Shown here piece after piece: positions 48,860 to 59,595 of a stretch of DNA of 64,000 bases (positions within the stretch are counted from its first letter, which is position 1; the number at the start of each line of letters is the position of its first letter). The stretch is from Pectobacterium sp. PL152 (GTDB taxonomy: Bacteria; Pseudomonadota; Gammaproteobacteria; Enterobacterales; Enterobacteriaceae), in contig CP091064.1 of assembly GCA_021907015.1 (NCBI GenBank), forward strand, positions 2,480,001-2,544,000, given 5' to 3'. The translations under genes were made by a program, and so were the position numbers. A model generated the notes under the pieces. The model ran no database searches. It was not told the DNA's origin and saw nothing but the letters and a program-made list of their open reading frames with translations.

Positions 48860-48924
48860 GGCGAGTCTCAAGGATGAGACGAGTAGCAAAACGTAGGAAA
48901 CGTTTTTGAGCGCCATTTTTGGCG
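48812..48924. repeat. Array of six consecutive hairpins between the small ORF and hemN
   Basis: Six stem-loops follow each other closely: AAAAACGC/GCGTTTTT (48812-48832), CGTCAC/GTGACG (48836-48850), GCCC/GGGC (48851-48862), GTCTCA/TGAGAC (48865-48880), AAAACGT/ACGTTTT (48888-48906) and CGCCA/TGGCG (48911-48924). The first and fifth units are diverged direct copies (CAAAACG..GGAA-CGTTTTTGAG-type). This looks like a dispersed palindromic element rather than a simple terminator. Confidence 0.7.
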
Positions 48925-48980
48925 ATCTGAAGGAGGGGAAGGATAACCCACCGAGTAAAAACTGGAAGGAGTGAGCGAAT

Positions 48981-50354
48981 ATGTCGATACCGTCCGTTGA
49001 CTGGGATCTGGCCCTGATTCAAAAATATAACTATTCTGGGCCGCGTTATACATCTTATCCCACAGCGTTAGAATTCAGTGAAGCTTACGATGAGCCGGCT
49101 TTTCAGCAGGCCATCGCCCGTTATCCTCAGCGACCGCTGTCGCTGTACATCCACATCCCTTTTTGCCATCGGCTGTGCTATTTCTGCGGCTGTAATAAGC
49201 TGGTTACGCGTCAGCAGCATAAAGCGGATGAATACCTTGATGTGCTGGAGCAGGAAATTCGCCAGCGTGCGCCGCTATTCGCTGGACGAACGGTGACGCA
49301 ATTACATTGGGGCGGCGGTACGCCAACCTACCTGAACAAAGCACAAATCAGCCGACTGATGTCGCTGCTGCGTGAGCTGTTCTCTTTTTCCGCGCAGGCT
49401 GAGCTGTCGCTTGAAGTCGATCCGCGAGAAATTGAGCTGGACGTCCTCGATCATTTGCGTGCCGAAGGGTTTAACCGCCTGAGCATGGGTGTGCAGGATT
49501 TTAATAAAGACGTGCAGAAGCTGGTCAATCGCGAGCAGGATGAAGACTTTATTTTTGCTCTTATTGAGCGGGCAAAGGCGTTGGGCTTCACCTCAACCAA
49601 TATCGATTTAATTTATGGCCTGCCGAAGCAAACGCCGGAAAGCTTCGCCTTTACGCTACAGCGCGTTGCGGAATTAAGCCCGCACCGGCTGAGCGTCTTT
49701 AACTATGCGCATTTACCCAGCCTGTTCGCCGCGCAGCGCAAGATTAAAGAAGCGGATTTACCGAGCGCGGAGCAAAAGCTGGATATTCTGCAACAGACGA
49801 TTGGGTCGCTGACGCAATCGGGCTATCAGTTTATCGGTATGGATCACTTTGCCCGCCCGGACGATGAGCTGGCGGTAGCACAGCGAGAAGGGAAACTGCA
49901 TCGCAATTTCCAGGGCTATACGACGCAGGGCGATAGCGATCTGCTTGGGATGGGTGTGTCAGCGATTAGTATGATCGGTGATAGCTATGCTCAGAACCAG
50001 AAAGAGCTGAAGCAGTATTATGCGCAGGTCAAAGACAAAGGAAATGGCCTGTGGCGCGGGTTACAATTGACGCGTGACGACTGCCTTCGCCGCGATGTGA
50101 TTAAGACGCTCATTTGTAATTTCCAGCTTAGCTATGCGCCGATTGAAGCAGAATATGCGATCGATTTTAAAACCTACTTTGAGCAGGATTTAGCGTTGCT
50201 GGCTCCGCTGGTGGCTGATGGGTTGGTGGAGAGTCAGGAAGATGGGTTGGTGGTGACGCCGAAAGGACGTTTGCTGATCCGCAATATCTGTATGTGCTTT
50301 GACGTCTATCTGCGTAGCAAGCTCAGAACGCAGCAGTTTTCCCGCGTGATTTAA
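48981..50354 (+). CDS. hemN: Oxygen-independent coproporphyrinogen III oxidase HemN
   Basis: Radical SAM enzyme for anaerobic haem synthesis, converting coproporphyrinogen III to protoporphyrinogen IX. The 457-residue protein has the cluster motif FCHRLCYFCGCNK (CX3CX2C) near residue 62, the SAM-binding HWGGGTPTYL, and the HemN C-terminal domain. AAGGAGTGAG lies upstream of the ATG. The length matches E. coli HemN. Confidence 0.97.
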   Translation: MSIPSVDWDLALIQKYNYSGPRYTSYPTALEFSEAYDEPAFQQAIARYPQRPLSLYIHIPFCHRLCYFCGCNKLVTRQQHKADEYLDVLEQEIRQRAPLFAGRTVTQLHWGGGTPTYLNKAQISRLMSLLRELFSFSAQAELSLEVDPREIELDVLDHLRAEGFNRLSMGVQDFNKDVQKLVNREQDEDFIFALIERAKALGFTSTNIDLIYGLPKQTPESFAFTLQRVAELSPHRLSVFNYAHLPSLFAAQRKIKEADLPSAEQKLDILQQTIGSLTQSGYQFIGMDHFARPDDELAVAQREGKLHRNFQGYTTQGDSDLLGMGVSAISMIGDSYAQNQKELKQYYAQVKDKGNGLWRGLQLTRDDCLRRDVIKTLICNFQLSYAPIEAEYAIDFKTYFEQDLALLAPLVADGLVESQEDGLVVTPKGRLLIRNICMCFDVYLRSKLRTQQFSRVI

Positions 50355-50360
50355 ATAAAA

Positions 50361-50394
50361 AACAGCCAGTCGATATTATCTCCGACTGGCTGTT
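50361..50394 (+). terminator. Terminator after hemN
   Basis: AACAGCCAGTCG and CGACTGGCTGTT form a perfect 12-bp stem around a 10-base loop, 6 bases after the hemN stop, followed by a T-rich stretch. Confidence 0.8.
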
Positions 50395-50411
50395 CTCTAA
50401 TTTTTCGATGA

Positions 50412-50549
50412 TCAACTAAAAAAGTTAATCAGTGCGGCACACAAAACGGCGGCAATAGCCGCCTGCGGCGAATGGCTTGCAGCGGAGCCAATTTCAGCGC
50501 CATGTGTTGCAACTGAAAGTGTTGCCGCGGAAATCAATGAGTCCAGCAT
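50412..50549 (-). CDS. yshB: YshB small membrane protein
   Basis: A 45-residue ORF with a strong GGGAGG ribosome binding site. It reads MLDSLISAAT at the start and SPQAAIAAVLCAALINFFS at the end; the latter closely resembles the C-terminus I recall for E. coli YshB (TPQTAVAAVLCAAMIGLFS). The Ala-rich C-terminal half is a likely membrane helix. Location between hemN and glnG on the glnG strand is the same as in E. coli. YshB has been reported to affect intracellular Salmonella; its biochemical role is unknown. Confidence 0.85.
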   Translation of the reverse strand: MLDSLISAATLSVATHGAEIGSAASHSPQAAIAAVLCAALINFFS

Positions 50550-50692
50550 GGTGTTCCTCCCGAATCAGCGACACGATCATACTGCTGACTCGAGGCAAGT
50601 AAAGGACAAATTAATGACAATTTCGTGCGCCAGATTGTATTTTTTATCACCAGTTTGTTTATTAACAATTGAGCAATAAAAAAGCAATCTTG

Positions 50693-52105
50693 CTACTCCA
50701 TTCCCAGCTCTTTTAATTTACGCGTCAGGGTATTTCTGCCCCATCCCAGCAATCTTGCCGCTTCCTGTTTATGCCCCTGCGTATGTCGCAGTGCTGTCGT
50801 CAGCAGTGTCCTTTCCATTTCTGGCTGTGCTTCCGCCAGCAGGTTTTGATGACCGGAACGCAGCGCGCGATCGGCCCATTGTGCCAACAGCGTGGCCCAA
50901 CTGTCCGGCAGAATATGCACGGTGGAATCCGGTGCTGTGGTCTCGAACAATTCAGGCGGCAGATCCTGAATCAATACTTCCTGACCGGCGGCCATGACCG
51001 TCAACCAGCGGCAGGTATTTTCCAATTGGCGCACGTTGCCGGGCCACGGTAAACGGGTCAGCGCCGTTTCCGCTTCTGGATGCAGATTCTTCGGCTCGAC
51101 GCCCAGCTCTTTGGCCGTGGCCTGCAAGAAATAACGCGCCAGGCGAGGGATATCTTCCCGGCGTTCACGCAGCGGTGGCAAATGAACCCGGATCACGTTC
51201 AGGCGGTGAAACAGATCCTCACGGAACTTGCCTTCCTGCACGCGCTGCTCAAGATTTTGGTGCGTTGCCGCGATAATGCGGACATCCACTTTCACCGCTG
51301 CATAGCCGCCGACACGGTAAAACTGTCCGTCTGCCAATACGCGCAACAGACGTGTTTGTACGTCTAGCGGCATGTCGCCAATTTCATCCAAAAATAGTGT
51401 TCCGCCATCGGCCTGTTCAAAGCGGCCCTGACGAATCTGGTTTGCGCCTGTAAACGCGCCTTTTTCATGGCCGAACAGTTCTGATTCGATCAGATCTTTG
51501 GGAATGGCGGCCATATTCAGGGCGATAAAAGGGGCCTTGGTACGCGGGCTGTGGCGATGCAGGGCGTGTGCCACCAGTTCTTTACCGGTTCCCGATTCGC
51601 CGTTAATCAGCACGCTGATCGACGAGCGAGACAGGCGGCCAATGATGCGAAAGACATCCTGCATTGCGGGCGCTTCGCCGATAATATCCGTTGTCGGGCC
51701 ATTGATCGGTTGGCTGCGTACTGGCTGCTGCTGTTCCAGATAATGACTGATCGCGCGCTCAACCAGCGCAACGGCTTCATCAATATCGAACGGCTTCGGC
51801 AAATAGTCGAACGCACCCTGTTGATAAGCACTGACGGCGGCATCCAAATCGGAATGCGCCGTCATAATGATGACCGGGAGCATCGGGTGGCGCTGCTTGA
51901 TTTGCTGTAAGAGCGCTAATCCATCCATCCCCGGCATGCGGATGTCGGACAGCAAAACGTCGGGGGTTTGTGTCGCCAGCGCATGCAATACCTGATTTCC
52001 GTTCTCAAACGTAGCGCAGGTTAAACCCGCACCAGCAAGCGCGCGCTCAAGCACCCAACGGATGGAGCTATCGTCATCGACAATCCAGACTATCCCTCGT
52101 TGCAT
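50693..52105 (-). CDS. glnG: Nitrogen regulator NtrC (GlnG)
   Basis: Sigma-54 enhancer-binding response regulator, 470 residues. The receiver has [12 protein letters not shown] with the phosphoacceptor Asp54; the AAA+ domain has GESGTGKE (Walker A), the sigma-54 contact loop GAFTGA and FLDEIGDMP (Walker B); a Fis-type helix-turn-helix ends [19 protein letters not shown]. The start at 52105 ([14 protein letters not shown]) is chosen because the ORF's extra 19 codons lie in the glnL 3' end. It activates glnA under nitrogen limitation. Confidence 0.97.
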   Translation of the reverse strand: MQRGIVWIVDDDSSIRWVLERALAGAGLTCATFENGNQVLHALATQTPDVLLSDIRMPGMDGLALLQQIKQRHPMLPVIIMTAHSDLDAAVSAYQQGAFDYLPKPFDIDEAVALVERAISHYLEQQQPVRSQPINGPTTDIIGEAPAMQDVFRIIGRLSRSSISVLINGESGTGKELVAHALHRHSPRTKAPFIALNMAAIPKDLIESELFGHEKGAFTGANQIRQGRFEQADGGTLFLDEIGDMPLDVQTRLLRVLADGQFYRVGGYAAVKVDVRIIAATHQNLEQRVQEGKFREDLFHRLNVIRVHLPPLRERREDIPRLARYFLQATAKELGVEPKNLHPEAETALTRLPWPGNVRQLENTCRWLTVMAAGQEVLIQDLPPELFETTAPDSTVHILPDSWATLLAQWADRALRSGHQNLLAEAQPEMERTLLTTALRHTQGHKQEAARLLGWGRNTLTRKLKELGME

Positions 52106-52155
52106 TGTGAACCTCACTGGCGAATGGGCAGGTAAACCGAGAATTCGGTATGTCC

Positions 52156-53163
52156 TTACCAACTGTTAAATTCAATTTTACCGGAGTGCTGGTCGATAAG
52201 ACTGCGGGCGATGGAAAGCCCTAAACCGGTACCCCCTTCGCGCCCGCTTACCATCGGGTAAAACAGGGTGTCTTGTAGTTGAGCGGGTACGCCGGGGCCG
52301 TCATCTTCTACGTCAATACGGGCGGCGAGGCGATAGCGCACGCCGTGTAACGTGAGCTGAAAAGCTGTGCGGGTACGTATCGTAATCGTCCCGCCTTCCT
52401 CGCCCAGCGCCTGTAGCGCATTACGGGTAATATTCAGCAGTACCTGTTCAATCTGGTCAGGGTCGTGCGTCAGCTCTGGCAGACTGGGGTCATAGTCTTT
52501 CACCAGCGTCACGTTATCTGGCTTTTCCAGTGAAACGAGCTGGCAAACGCGTTCGGCGACCTGATGAATGCTTTGTGTGACGTGCAGGCCGGGCTGCTGT
52601 GGCCCGAGCAGGCGATCGACCAGATTACGCAGGCGATCCGCTTGTTCGATGATGACCTTGGTATATTCTGTCAACGCCGGATCGGGCAAGGCTTTCGCGA
52701 GCAGCTGTGCGGCACCGCGTAATCCGCCAAGTGGATTTTTTATCTCATGCGCTAAGCCCCGGACTAAATCACGGGCGGCCTGCTGCTGTGCATGTTGAAG
52801 CTGTTCCTGACTGAGGCGGCGCTGGTTATCCATCGGTGCCATTTCCAGTAGGATAAAATCGTTTTGTACCCGCTGAGCGGTGAGCGACATGATGTGCGCT
52901 TTACCATCCACAACGAGGGTGACTTCGTTATCCGTAAAACCTTGCCCTGAATCCAGACTTTCACGCAGTAAATCGATATTCAGAGAAAAGTATCCCAGCA
53001 AATCGGGCAGCGGTGTGCCGGATAATTTACGCGAGCTTTGTGCCAGTAATTGCTGTGCTGCCGGGTTGGAATAGTGAATCGCTAGATCGTTATCCAGCAA
53101 TAAGATGCTGTTTATCAGAGAATTTAGGATCTGCCCAGCATCGGGCAGCGTGCCTGTTGCCAT
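52156..53163 (-). CDS. glnL: Nitrogen sensor kinase NtrB (GlnL), stop codon 14 residues early
   Basis: Cytoplasmic histidine kinase/phosphatase acting on NtrC under control of PII. A PAS domain is followed by phosphoacceptor [12 protein letters not shown], the N box [16 protein letters not shown] and the G box [15 protein letters not shown]. The start at 53163 ([16 protein letters not shown]) matches E. coli. Translation stops at TAA (52156-52158) after KIEFNSW, but the same frame continues GHTEFSVYLPIRQ to a TGA at 52114-52116. With the stop read through the protein would be 349 residues, exactly the E. coli length. The lost tail is the last strand of the HATPase fold. This is a substitution (for example CAA to TAA), not a homopolymer indel. 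Confidence 0.93.
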   Translation of the reverse strand: MATGTLPDAGQILNSLINSILLLDNDLAIHYSNPAAQQLLAQSSRKLSGTPLPDLLGYFSLNIDLLRESLDSGQGFTDNEVTLVVDGKAHIMSLTAQRVQNDFILLEMAPMDNQRRLSQEQLQHAQQQAARDLVRGLAHEIKNPLGGLRGAAQLLAKALPDPALTEYTKVIIEQADRLRNLVDRLLGPQQPGLHVTQSIHQVAERVCQLVSLEKPDNVTLVKDYDPSLPELTHDPDQIEQVLLNITRNALQALGEEGGTITIRTRTAFQLTLHGVRYRLAARIDVEDDGPGVPAQLQDTLFYPMVSGREGGTGLGLSIARSLIDQHSGKIEFNSW

Positions 53164-53176
53164 AACGCAGACTCCC

Positions 53177-53191
53177 GCACCGTCGTGGTGC
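53177..53191. promoter_or_regulatory. NtrC site at the glnL promoter
   Basis: GCACC-GTCGT-GGTGC is a perfect NtrC-type palindrome 14 bases upstream of the glnL start. In E. coli NtrC represses glnLp through a site in this place. Confidence 0.8.
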
Positions 53192-53241
53192 ATTGTAGTG
53201 TGAATGATGGATGTTACGTCGCAACGGCCAATGCCGATGGT

Positions 53242-53267
53242 GAAAAAAGCCCATCCGAAGATGGGCT
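53242..53267 (-). terminator. Terminator between glnA and glnL
   Basis: AGCCCATC-CGAA-GATGGGCT forms an 8-bp hairpin; on the minus strand the loop is TTCG and the stem runs into TTTTTT. It allows glnA to be expressed well above glnLG. Confidence 0.88.
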
Positions 53268-53378
53268 GAAGCGTTTCCACGGCAACAAAAACAAAATTAT
53301 TAGTATTCTGTTGTTTATCGGTCATGGTCGGGTATCAGCACACCCAACCACACCGAATTAGATTAAACGCTGTCGTTA

Positions 53379-54788
53379 TTAAACGCTGTAGTACAGTTCG
53401 AACTCAACTGGGTGCGGCGTCATGCGAACGCGGTCAATCTCAGATTTACGCAGTTCGATATACGCTTCGATAGCGTCGTCGGTGAACACGCCACCACGGG
53501 TCAGGAACTCGCGGTCTTCGTTCAGTGCAGCCAAGGCCTCGTCCAGAGAACCTGCAACTTTTGGAATCTCTGCTTCTTCTTCCGGCGGCAGGTCGTACAG
53601 GTTTTTGTCCATCGCATCGCCAGGGTGAATTTTGTTGATGATACCGTCAAGGCCGGCCATCAGCAGTGCGGCGAAGCACAGGTATGGGTTCGCTGCTGGG
53701 TCAGGGAAGCGCGCTTCGATACGACGTGCTTTCGGGCTGGCAACCACTGGGATACGGATTGAAGCAGAACGGTTACGGGCAGAGTAAGCCAGCATAACTG
53801 GGGCTTCGTAGCCTGGGACCAGACGCTTGTAGGAGTTGGTGGTTGGGTTCGCCAGGGCGTTGATAGCTTTAGCGTGCTTGATAACACCGCCGATGTAGAA
53901 CAGAGCCAGTTCAGACAGGCCGCCGTATTTGTCGCCAGCGAACAGGTTAGTACCGTCTTTGGACAGAGACATGTGGCAGTGCATACCAGAACCGTTATCA
54001 CCGAACATAGGTTTTGGCATGAAGGTCGCGGTTTTACCGTAAGCGTGAGCTACGTTATGCACGACATATTTGTAGATCTGAATTTCGTCAGCTTTTTTGG
54101 TCATGGTGTTGAAGCGGGTAGCCACTTCGTTCTGACCAGCAGTTGCCACTTCGTGGTGGTGAGCTTCAACAACCAGGCCCATTTGCTCCATGGTCAAACA
54201 CATAGCAGAACGGATGTCCTGCGCTGAGTCGACAGGTGGAACTGGGAAGTAGCCGCCTTTCAGACCTGGACGGTGACCTTTGTTACCGCCTTCGTATTCT
54301 TTACCGGAGTTCCAGTAAGCTTCGACGTCGTCGATCGCAACGTGAGAACCGGAAGTGCTGCTGCCGAAACGGATGTCATCGAACAGGAAGAATTCTGGCT
54401 CTGGCCCGAACAGTACGGTGTCGGCAATGCCAGAAGAGCGCAGGAAATCTTCCGCACGTTTCGCGATAGAACGCGGGTCGCGGTCATAACCTTGCATCGT
54501 GCCTGGCTCGAGGATGTCACAACGAATGATCAGCGTAGAATCTTCGAAGAACGGATCGATCATCGCGGTGCTGGCATCGGGCATCAGAACCATGTCTGAC
54601 TCGTTGATACCTTTCCAGCCGCCAATCGAGGAACCATCAAACATTTTACCTTCTTCGAAGAAGTCGGCATTGACTTGATGAGCCGGAATGGTGACGTGCT
54701 GCTCTTTACCTTTAGTATCCGTGAAGCGTAAATCAACAAACTTCACTTCGTGCTCATTCAGCATCGTCAAAACATGTTCTGCGGACAT
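53379..54788 (-). CDS. glnA: Glutamine synthetase GlnA
   Basis: Dodecameric type I-beta glutamine synthetase, the main ammonia-assimilation enzyme. The 469-residue protein begins [31 protein letters not shown], the ATP-binding region and the adenylylation loop NLYDLPPEE (Tyr397) are intact. The start at 54788 is supported by GGAGAACC upstream; the longer ORF runs through the sigma-54 promoter. Confidence 0.98.
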   Translation of the reverse strand: MSAEHVLTMLNEHEVKFVDLRFTDTKGKEQHVTIPAHQVNADFFEEGKMFDGSSIGGWKGINESDMVLMPDASTAMIDPFFEDSTLIIRCDILEPGTMQGYDRDPRSIAKRAEDFLRSSGIADTVLFGPEPEFFLFDDIRFGSSTSGSHVAIDDVEAYWNSGKEYEGGNKGHRPGLKGGYFPVPPVDSAQDIRSAMCLTMEQMGLVVEAHHHEVATAGQNEVATRFNTMTKKADEIQIYKYVVHNVAHAYGKTATFMPKPMFGDNGSGMHCHMSLSKDGTNLFAGDKYGGLSELALFYIGGVIKHAKAINALANPTTNSYKRLVPGYEAPVMLAYSARNRSASIRIPVVASPKARRIEARFPDPAANPYLCFAALLMAGLDGIINKIHPGDAMDKNLYDLPPEEEAEIPKVAGSLDEALAALNEDREFLTRGGVFTDDAIEAYIELRKSEIDRVRMTPHPVEFELYYSV

Positions 54789-54866
54789 ACTTGGTTCTCC
54801 CGATTGGTCATTTATCGTCGTGGAACGAATATCGTTGTGGATTGATGTTGTTGCCGTGAGTAGACT

Positions 54867-54885
54867 AAAGCTAAAAGTGTGCCAA
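54867..54885 (-). promoter_or_regulatory. Sigma-54 promoter of glnA (glnAp2 type)
   Basis: On the minus strand TTGGCACACTTTTAGCTTT has the invariant GG and GC separated by 10 bases, the -24/-12 arrangement, about 80 bases before the glnA start. Confidence 0.88.
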
Positions 54886-54957
54886 CTTTTTAAATGTGTG
54901 CAATGTGTTGCTACTTGGGGCTTTCTCACGGAAATCCACTGCACCATTATAGTCTAA

Positions 54958-55006
54958 AGCACCAAAATGGTGCTCCATATGTGAATTATTGCACTTATTT
55001 AGTGCA
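54958..55006. promoter_or_regulatory. NtrC enhancer of glnA
   Basis: Two 17-bp palindromes, AGCACCAAAATGGTGCT (54958-54974) and TGCACTTATTTAGTGCA (54990-55006), have centres 32 bp apart, three helical turns. They lie about 109 and 141 bases upstream of the predicted sigma-54 start, the geometry of the E. coli glnAp2 enhancer. A weaker TGCACCA half lies nearer the promoter (54940). The 369-base glnA-typA gap contains no ORF; a TACAAT at 55119-55124 may be the typA -10. Confidence 0.88.
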
Positions 55007-55157
55007 TTTGTGTTCGCTTGTAGCGCTTTTGCACCGTGAAAGGGATCACAAAGCAGGCAGCTCTAGGTTGTTTATCATAGATGCTTGTGATCTTGTTTAG
55101 TCCCTCGATTAATACGTGTACAATAGCGCGCTATTTCTAAATGCCTGAGGCAAAGCT

Positions 55158-56981
<1,824 letters not shown>

Positions 56982-57010
56982 TTTCAGACGGATTTGTATG
57001 GTTACGCAAC

Positions 57011-57030
57011 AGGGCACCTTCGGGTGCCCT
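57011..57030 (+). terminator. Terminator after typA
   Basis: AGGGCACC-TTCG-GGTGCCCT is a perfect 8-bp hairpin with a UUCG loop followed by GAATTTTATG, 29 bases past typA. Confidence 0.8.
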
Positions 57031-57142
57031 GAATTTTATGCGCTTTCTTCCACTTTAACCTTTCCTTATATTTCCTCCCTGTTCAGTTTCGCCATTTCCC
57101 GCTACAGTGAAAATCCTACGATTACGTCAGGAGGTGGCTGCC

Positions 57143-57754
57143 ATGCTGTATATCTTTGATTTGGGTAATGTCGTCATCGATATTGATTTCAAAAGAGTAT
57201 TAGGCGTCTGGAGTAATCTGAGCAGTGCGCCGCTCGCGACGTTGCAAGAACGTTTCGTCATGGGCGAAGCGTTTGAACAGCATGAGCGGGGCGAGATCAG
57301 CGATGAGGAATTTGCGACCAGGCTGTGTCAGGAAATGGGCATCGCCCTGAGCTTCGAGCAATTCACCGCTGGCTGGCAGGCTATTTTTGTGGCGTTGCGC
57401 CCTGAGGTTATCGACATCATGCAGCGCCTGCGTCAAGAAGGACACCGCGTGGTGATTTTGTCGAATACTAATCGCCTCCATTGTTCACACTGGCCGGCAT
57501 TGTTCCCGGAAGTGGGGGCAGCGGCTGACAGGGTCTATCTGTCACAAGACATTGGATTACGTAAGCCAGAATTGGCGATTTATCAGTATGTCCTGACGCA
57601 GGAAGGCGTTACGCCAGCGCAGGCTGTCTTTTTTGACGATAATGCCGCGAACGTCGATGCCGCACAGAGTTTGGGCATTCACAGCATTCTGGTGACCGAT
57701 CGTCAGGTGGTGCCGGATTTTTTTGCCATGCAGGCAACGACAGCTAAAGCATGA
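57143..57754 (+). CDS. yihX: YihX, HAD-family sugar phosphatase
   Basis: Haloacid dehalogenase-superfamily enzyme described in E. coli as alpha-D-glucose-1-phosphatase. Motif I is FDLGNVVIDID, with Gly at the usual second Asp as in E. coli YihX by my recollection; motif II is ILSNTN, and FFDDNAANV is the acidic motif IV. The start at 57143 has AGGAGGTGG upstream, giving 203 residues (199 in E. coli); an in-frame ATG 12 codons earlier lacks a site. Confidence 0.93.
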   Translation: MLYIFDLGNVVIDIDFKRVLGVWSNLSSAPLATLQERFVMGEAFEQHERGEISDEEFATRLCQEMGIALSFEQFTAGWQAIFVALRPEVIDIMQRLRQEGHRVVILSNTNRLHCSHWPALFPEVGAAADRVYLSQDIGLRKPELAIYQYVLTQEGVTPAQAVFFDDNAANVDAAQSLGIHSILVTDRQVVPDFFAMQATTAKA

Positions 57755-57818
57755 TTTATATCGCAGGGGCGGACACGGCCTCTATTGGGAATGATGACAT
57801 CAGGAGTAGTTGGGTTTT

Positions 57819-58256
57819 ATGATTGCGCTAATTCAGCGAGTATCCAGCGCCAGCGTTACGGTAGAAGGCAGTGTGGTTGGGGAAATCGATAAAGGTTTGC
57901 TGATCTTGCTGGGCGTTGAGCAGGGCGATGACGAACAAAAAGCCACGCGACTCTGCGAGCGTGTGTTGGGTTACCGCATATTCGGTGACGATGACGGGAA
58001 AATGAATCTCAATGTTCGTCAGGCTGGCGGCAACGTGCTGGTGGTTTCGCAATTTACGCTGGTGGCTGATACGCAGCGTGGCATGCGGCCTGGGTTTTCT
58101 CGCGGTGCACATCCCTCGGAGGCCGATCGCCTCTATCAGTATTTTGTCGGACAGTGTCGTGAGCAGGGCGTTCACACAGAAACAGGGCAGTTTGCGGCGG
58201 ATATGAAAGTGGCATTAGTGAATGACGGCCCGGTGACGTTTTGGCTACAGACATAA
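57819..58256 (+). CDS. dtd: D-aminoacyl-tRNA deacylase
   Basis: Hydrolyses D-amino acids wrongly attached to tRNA. The 145-residue protein has both active-site motifs, [10 protein letters not shown] and the cis-Pro motif [11 protein letters not shown] at the C-terminus. The start at 57819 ([13 protein letters not shown]) is preferred over an ATG three codons earlier. Length equals E. coli Dtd. Confidence 0.96.
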   Translation: MIALIQRVSSASVTVEGSVVGEIDKGLLILLGVEQGDDEQKATRLCERVLGYRIFGDDDGKMNLNVRQAGGNVLVVSQFTLVADTQRGMRPGFSRGAHPSEADRLYQYFVGQCREQGVHTETGQFAADMKVALVNDGPVTFWLQT

Positions 58257-58359
58257 TGTTGCAGGCACCGCTGCCGCTATCGCGCTGTGTATCCGTTTGT
58301 CAGCGGTCTGATCTTATGAACCCTGATGCACTAAGGCATCTCGGTATAGAGGAAGGGTT

Positions 58360-59301
58360 ATGTATCATCTGAGAGTACCTGAAAGCGCAGAAGAACTGGA
58401 TGCGTACTATCAATTCCGCTGGGAAATGCTGCGTAAACCTTTGCGCCAGCCGTTAGGCTCCGAGCGCGATGCCTATGATGCTCTGGCACATCACCAAACC
58501 GTGGTGGATGAGCAGGGAAGGCTGGTCGCGATAGGCCGTCTTTCCATTAACGCGGATAATGAAGCGGCAATCCGCTTTTTAGCGGTTCACCCGGATGTGC
58601 GGGGGAAAGGGTTAGGCACGTTGCTTGCGATTACCCTGGAGTCCGTGGCGCGTCAGGAAGGCGTCAAACGCGTGGTCTGTAGCGCCCGTGAAGACGCAAT
58701 GGATTTCTTCTCCAAGCTGGGTTTTGTTAACCAGGGCGAAATCACTGCGCCACAAACAACGCCTGTGCGGCACTTTCTGATGATCAAACCAGTGGCGACG
58801 CTGGATGATATTTTGCACCGCCCTGACTGGTGCGGACAGTTGCAACAGGCCTGGTATGAGCACATCCCTCTGAGTGAAAAGATGGGGGTGCGGATAAGCC
58901 AGTACACCGGGAAGAAATTTATCACCACCATGCCTGAAACGGGCAATCAGAACCCGCACCATACGCTTTTTGCCGGCAGCATGTTTTCTCTCGCTACGCT
59001 CACCGGTTGGGGACTGATCTGGCTGCTGCTGCGTGAGCGGCACCTCGGCGGAACGATTATTCTGGCGGATGCGCACATTCGTTACAGCACGCCGGTGAGT
59101 GGTCGGCCGAGTGCTATTGCCGACTTAGGGTCGCTGAGTGGCGATCTGGATCGTCTGGCGCGTGGGCGTAAGGCGCGCGTGCAGTTAAACGTCGAGTTGT
59201 TCGGTGATGACAATAAAGGGGCGCTATTTGAAGGGGTCTATATTGTGCTGCCAGCTCAACCGGATGCGCCACTGGAAGCAGGCGGGTCGGAGGTGGATTA
59301 A
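58360..59301 (+). CDS. fabY: FabY (YiiD) acyltransferase/thioesterase-fold protein
   Basis: Two-domain protein of 313 residues: an N-terminal GNAT acetyltransferase ([19 protein letters not shown], about 60-110) and a C-terminal hot-dog thioesterase-like domain ([20 protein letters not shown]). FabY has been implicated in initiation of fatty acid synthesis, independent of FabH. The start at [13 protein letters not shown] corresponds to a position inside the longer E. coli product; GGAAGGG lies upstream. It follows dtd as in E. coli. Confidence 0.92.
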   Translation: MYHLRVPESAEELDAYYQFRWEMLRKPLRQPLGSERDAYDALAHHQTVVDEQGRLVAIGRLSINADNEAAIRFLAVHPDVRGKGLGTLLAITLESVARQEGVKRVVCSAREDAMDFFSKLGFVNQGEITAPQTTPVRHFLMIKPVATLDDILHRPDWCGQLQQAWYEHIPLSEKMGVRISQYTGKKFITTMPETGNQNPHHTLFAGSMFSLATLTGWGLIWLLLRERHLGGTIILADAHIRYSTPVSGRPSAIADLGSLSGDLDRLARGRKARVQLNVELFGDDNKGALFEGVYIVLPAQPDAPLEAGGSEVD

Positions 59302-59426
59302 CTAGCAGTGACCATATGATGATGGCCTTCCTCTCGGAACATCACGCTGCATGTTAGCCAGCAGCATTTCGCCATAATAATACACGTGATTCTGACTGTG
59401 TGATGTTGCTGACAAAGTCCGTAGAG

Positions 59427-59529
59427 CGGGAGTAACGGATAGATCGTAAAGACGCTGCAAGTGCGTCCATAAGCTCGGCTTGCGCCATCCCTGGCGCAAA
59501 CGCTTTATTCTTCTATTCCGTTACTCCCG
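59427..59529. mobile_element. Palindromic 103-bp element with 13-bp terminal inverted repeats
   Basis: CGGGAGTAACGGA (59427-59439) is matched exactly in inverted form by TCCGTTACTCCCG (59517-59529). Between them are hairpins GACGC/GCGTC (59451-59467) and TTGCGCCA/TGGCGCAA (59480-59499). No ORF is present. This is MITE-like in size and symmetry, and the inner sequence resembles intergenic repeats I recall from Pectobacterium. No clear target-site duplication was identified. Confidence 0.6.
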
Positions 59530-59595
59530 TTTCCATTTGGCAAATCTATTTACTAACGGCTTGCGGCTTGGCCCCGTGTTTTGAAAACGTAATAA

